Below, piece by piece: positions 4,061-6,922 of a stretch of 6,922 nt of DNA. Source of the stretch: Lachnospiraceae bacterium UBA5902 (GTDB lineage: Bacteria; Bacillota; Clostridia; Lachnospirales; Lachnospiraceae). The position numbers were made by a program, and so were the translations under genes. The stretch spans positions 5,090 to 12,011 of the forward strand of contig DJEI01000007.1 in NCBI GenBank assembly GCA_002431865.1. Reading direction: 5' to 3'. How positions within the stretch are numbered: position 1 is the stretch's first letter; each line of letters starts with the position of its first letter. The notes below the pieces were generated by a model. It was not told where the DNA came from. It saw nothing but the letters and a program-made list of their open reading frames with translations, and did no database searches.

Positions 4061-6013
4061 ATGGCAAAGGATGAAAACAAGGAATCGGAAATCCGTGGCG
4101 ATGAGCAAGAAATCGTAGGCCAGCGGCTTCCGGTGTGGCGTCCGCAGGATGCTGACCGAGAATATTACCGGTATGAAACGAAGAAGAGAATCCAGCATTA
4201 TACGGTTCCGCCGCAGACTATTTTCCGTCCAGCAAAACCAACGCCTACCATTCGAGATGCAGCGCATAAGCGTGTTGCAGTTTATGCCCGTGTGAGCACG
4301 AAAAGTAAAGAGCAGGTTTCTTCCATCGAAAACCAAACAAAGTACTATACAGAGAAGATTGCCAAAACGCCCAACTGGGATCTGGCGGAAATATACAGTG
4401 ACGAGGGCAAATCCGGCACATCGAAAAAATGGCGTCCAGAGTTCAAACGAATGCTGGAAGATGCGTCGAAGAAGAAAATGGATTTGATCGTTTGTGCCAG
4501 TGTGTCTCGTTTTGCCCGTAACATCTCTGACCTGATTGAGGAAGTGCGGAAACTAAGAACGACGAACCCATCAAATCCTGTAGGCGTATATTTTGAAACG
4601 GAGGACCTTTATACGCTGGACCCGAACATCAACGAAAGGCTTCAAATGCAAGGCCTCTTTGCAGAATGGGAATCCGGCAATAAGAGCCGCCGCATGATCC
4701 TATCTTATGATCAGAGAATTTGCACAGGACAGTTTCCACTATCCGATCTGCTCGGATTACGACACACAATAGAGGGTGGCTTTATCATCGAGGAAGAAGA
4801 GGCGAAGACGGTTAAGTATATTTTCCTTGCTACTCTGTGTGGGTACACAGCGGAAGAAATTGCAGAGGTGTTGACGGAGAAGCAACGGCCAACACTTCGA
4901 GGCCGTACTGAATGGACGCCCTCAATGGTGAAAGCAATTATGGAGAATGAAAGGCGTTGGGGCGATCTTGAAGTTCGTAAAAGGGTCGTCATTGACTACA
5001 AGGAAAAAGTGACGGCGAAAAATGACGGCCTTAGAGAAGGTGCCTATATTCCTCATTACCACGAGGGTATCGTATCTCCCGAAATCGCAAGAGCAGCACA
5101 TATGATGCGAGCCAGCCGATACAAGTTCGGAAGTGTCCCGGATGTTTATGTGATCGATAGTGGAGCACTGAAAGGCTTCGTCAGTATCTCCCCGACATGG
5201 AGCGGCATCGACAATCGGGCTTTTCAGGATATTTCACGCCAAGTTTACAACGAGGATGAGTTTTGCGAGCTTCAGCGTCGGGCAAATATCATGAACGGCA
5301 GAACACACAGCAATGTCGTTTCCATGACGCTGAATGATTACCGGGTTGCACCCGGTGTCATGTTCATGACCCGTAGTGATCCGCAGCTTACATTTTCGCA
5401 AAGAAGTATGAAATTGAATGCAGTCTGTTGGGAAAAACTTGGGCAGCAGAAATATGTAGAGTTCTTGTACCACCCGGTACTGGAAGTAATCGCAGTACGA
5501 AGCTGCAATGCCACAAACCCCAATGCGGTGCTATGGGACGAAACGAAAAAGTCAGGTCTTCAACTATGTACTTCCGCATTCTCAAACGCCGTCTATGATA
5601 AGCTCGATTGGATGAGAAAGTATAAATTCAGATTCAGAGGTGTGACCCGTGTCAGAGGGGGCGAAAGGATCATTTTCTTTTTTCTTGATGAACCGCAGAT
5701 CTTGGTTGGAAAGGATAAAAAGAACCTTGATGCTATGGATACCTCAGATTCAACCGTAAAGTACATTCCCTATAAGGAAAGCGAGTGTGACGGTGCTGCT
5801 GGTTTGGTGGCAGGAATCGCTTACCCTGAGAACTGGCAGGAACAAGTTGGTGTCAGTTATGAGATCAAACAGCAACGAGGGCGTGTCCTTGATGTGGTGT
5901 CTTCAGCAGATATTCGCAACCATGGTACAAAAGTAGTGAACCCTTTTATAGGAGTAATCCCTACACACGGAGAGCTTGAAGATGAATTAGAACAAATCTA
6001 TGAGGCAATGTAA
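4061..6013 (+). CDS. Large serine recombinase with novel C-terminal domain
   Basis: A 650-aa site-specific recombinase, the likely integration/excision enzyme. The ATG at 4061 follows the previous stop by 4 bases; GGGAGG at 4043-4048 is rather distant (12 bases). Residues 1-70 are an unusual charged and aromatic N-terminal extension. The catalytic resolvase domain spans about 71-215: YARVST with nucleophile Ser79, DEGKSGT (114-120), RPEF (125-128) and SRFAR (149-153). The 'recombinase' DNA-binding domain follows (about 225-355; PLSDLLGLRHTIEGGFIIEE, TAEEIAEVL, W284/M289). The usual zinc ribbon with its CxxC pairs is absent; the corresponding stretch (360-385) has no cysteine. From about 425 to 545 it carries a domain that aligns with the next gene's product: DYRVAPGVMF, W492, KK 496-497, Y512, W517, G527, ER 535-536, D543. 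The tail (about 550-650) is not recognised. Catalysis should be intact. Target site and partner requirement are unknown. Confidence 0.93.
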   Translation: MAKDENKESEIRGDEQEIVGQRLPVWRPQDADREYYRYETKKRIQHYTVPPQTIFRPAKPTPTIRDAAHKRVAVYARVSTKSKEQVSSIENQTKYYTEKIAKTPNWDLAEIYSDEGKSGTSKKWRPEFKRMLEDASKKKMDLIVCASVSRFARNISDLIEEVRKLRTTNPSNPVGVYFETEDLYTLDPNINERLQMQGLFAEWESGNKSRRMILSYDQRICTGQFPLSDLLGLRHTIEGGFIIEEEEAKTVKYIFLATLCGYTAEEIAEVLTEKQRPTLRGRTEWTPSMVKAIMENERRWGDLEVRKRVVIDYKEKVTAKNDGLREGAYIPHYHEGIVSPEIARAAHMMRASRYKFGSVPDVYVIDSGALKGFVSISPTWSGIDNRAFQDISRQVYNEDEFCELQRRANIMNGRTHSNVVSMTLNDYRVAPGVMFMTRSDPQLTFSQRSMKLNAVCWEKLGQQKYVEFLYHPVLEVIAVRSCNATNPNAVLWDETKKSGLQLCTSAFSNAVYDKLDWMRKYKFRFRGVTRVRGGERIIFFFLDEPQILVGKDKKNLDAMDTSDSTVKYIPYKESECDGAAGLVAGIAYPENWQEQVGVSYEIKQQRGRVLDVVSSADIRNHGTKVVNPFIGVIPTHGELEDELEQIYEAM

Positions 6014-6025
6014 CCGGAGGACAAT

Positions 6026-6868
6026 ATGGATAACGATAATTTTTCCTTTCTCGCTGATGCAGAAAGCTCGATAACGGGAGATAAAACCGAAGGGTACACG
6101 CCCAAGGAGCAGGAGCTGATTCATCAATTGGTTCAAGAACGACTGGGCAAGAAAAATGCCATCGAGTTTGAATCTCTCGATGACTATGTCGTTCCGCCCA
6201 AAATGTTCTTCTCCATGATCAAGAAGCCAGCAGTGAGTATTCGTGCAAACAGAATGGAATTTAGTATGTCCGCAATCCGGCTGTTTGAGGGAGTACAGCA
6301 CGTCCTTCCTATGCTCAGTGAGAATAAAAAGCGAATGGTTGTGGCCATCTGTGCGGAAGAAGAAATCTCTTCGATTGAATGGGCAAGACTAAAGAAAGAT
6401 AAGTGGGTCAACCGTTCTATATCCTGCCCGGAATATGTCCAGAGCATTTATAAGATGATGAACTGGAATAAGGATTGCCGGTATAAGGTCTACGGACGGC
6501 TTGCCAATTCTGAGCGAGGGCTGGTTCTGGTATTTGATCTTGCATCCGCTGTTATGTTTGATCCGCTGCCGGAGGAGTACTTTGACAAGCACACTGGCAA
6601 AATGAAGAAACGCATTGTTAAATACTATCCTGATGAGATCCGCATGAAGTTGGGCAGGAGTTATTCGGATTATGAAGCCCTTCAGCAACGAAGCAGCTTC
6701 GAATCACTATCCGGATACATGGACACCAGCGGAGGCGCTGTTCCCGCTACGGTTTCTGAAGAGCTGGCTGCTTCCATCAGTATGCAGGAGCAGGAGAAGA
6801 AACGGGAGACTTTGTTTGGCACGATTATTGGAAATGGAGGTGACGATGATGTCCGAAACAACGAATGA
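6026..6868 (+). CDS. Recombinase-associated protein sharing the recombinase C-terminal domain
   Basis: A 280-aa soluble protein of unknown function. The start is firm: GGAGG (6016-6020) lies 5 bases before ATG 6026, and the gene begins 12 bases after the recombinase stop. Residues about 52-173 align by eye with recombinase residues 425-545: DYVVPPKMFF (53-62) with DYRVAPGVMF, P68, M77, W119, KK 123-124, Y142, W147, G157, ER 163-164 and D171 in the same order at near-constant offset. It has no catalytic serine or resolvase domain. The N-terminus is acidic, followed by a helix (PKEQELIHQLVQERLG). The C-terminal third is a lysine/tyrosine-rich stretch (KMKKRIVKYYPDEIRMKLG) and a low-complexity, glutamate-rich tail. 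It could dimerise with the recombinase through the shared domain or occupy the same DNA or partner surface, for example as a directionality or assembly factor. That role is inferred. Confidence 0.85.
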   Translation: MDNDNFSFLADAESSITGDKTEGYTPKEQELIHQLVQERLGKKNAIEFESLDDYVVPPKMFFSMIKKPAVSIRANRMEFSMSAIRLFEGVQHVLPMLSENKKRMVVAICAEEEISSIEWARLKKDKWVNRSISCPEYVQSIYKMMNWNKDCRYKVYGRLANSERGLVLVFDLASAVMFDPLPEEYFDKHTGKMKKRIVKYYPDEIRMKLGRSYSDYEALQQRSSFESLSGYMDTSGGAVPATVSEELAASISMQEQEKKRETLFGTIIGNGGDDDVRNNE

Positions 6869-6922
6869 GGATAGAATGTACCCAATCGAAATGACGCTGC
6901 AAGGCGCTCGCTGCTGTATCAG
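6846..6922 (+). CDS. Start of a further operon gene (3' truncated)
   Basis: An open frame runs from ATG 6846 (or the adjacent ATG 6849) to the window edge, giving about 25 residues beginning MMSETTNEDRMYPIEMTLQG. GGAGG at 6836-6840 lies 5 or 8 bases upstream, a normal site. It overlaps the end of the previous gene by 23 bases, so it belongs to the same operon and is probably translationally coupled. The visible stretch is too short to assign a family; the continuation ...ARCCI gives no clear motif. Confidence 0.7.
   Translation, partial: MMSETTNEDRMYPIEMTLQGARCCI

Noticed and set aside
1..6922. Attachment sites, element ends, tRNA genes or CRISPR repeats
   Set aside because: I found no long direct or terminal repeats, tRNA-like cloverleaf or regularly spaced repeat array in the window.
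6846..6922. Third copy of the shared domain, or a DUF3801-like conjugation protein, in the truncated last gene
   Set aside because: Only about 25 residues are visible and the resemblance is too weak to claim either.

Overview
The window looks like part of a mobile genetic element from a gut-type Clostridia (Firmicutes) genome. The reasons are strong GGAGG ribosome-binding sites before almost every gene, intermediate GC, and gene families common in integrative elements of that group (XRE regulators, a RepA-like ATPase, a large serine recombinase). The species cannot be read from the sequence. No element end, attachment site, tRNA, rRNA or CRISPR array is visible, so the window lies inside a larger unit.

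Layout. (1) 1-1113: the 3' part of a gene for a protein with four treble-clef zinc-ribbon repeats and a C-terminal domain that looks like a decayed PD-(D/E)XK nuclease. It converges on the next gene, and both share one perfect hairpin terminator. (2) 1142-1943: two divergent, paralogous XRE regulators. The intergenic region between them holds three similar 13-bp operators and two opposed promoters, in an arrangement that resembles a lambda-type switch. (3) 1944-2229: a non-coding stretch with a hairpin, a factor-independent terminator, a larger imperfect stem, a 30-bp-phased repeat and a probable promoter. (4) 2230 to the right edge: a compact rightward operon with overlapping or closely spaced genes. 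It encodes a RepA-like AAA ATPase, a small CxxC protein, a 170-aa serine-recombinase homologue that has lost its catalytic residues, a 650-aa large serine recombinase, a 280-aa protein and the start of one more gene.

How the parts may work together. The regulator pair probably decides whether the operon is expressed; the terminator at 1988-2020 separates it from the operon, so readthrough or the local promoter near 2172 must supply transcription. The ATPase could act on element DNA in replication or processing. The large serine recombinase is the likely integration/excision enzyme. It lacks the usual cysteine zinc ribbon and instead carries a C-terminal domain that aligns by eye with most of the 280-aa protein encoded immediately downstream. 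With the catalytically dead homologue upstream, this gives a three-part recombination module: dead catalytic-domain homologue, active recombinase with an extra domain, and that domain as a separate protein. This module is the most interesting part of the window. Its function is inferred, not shown.
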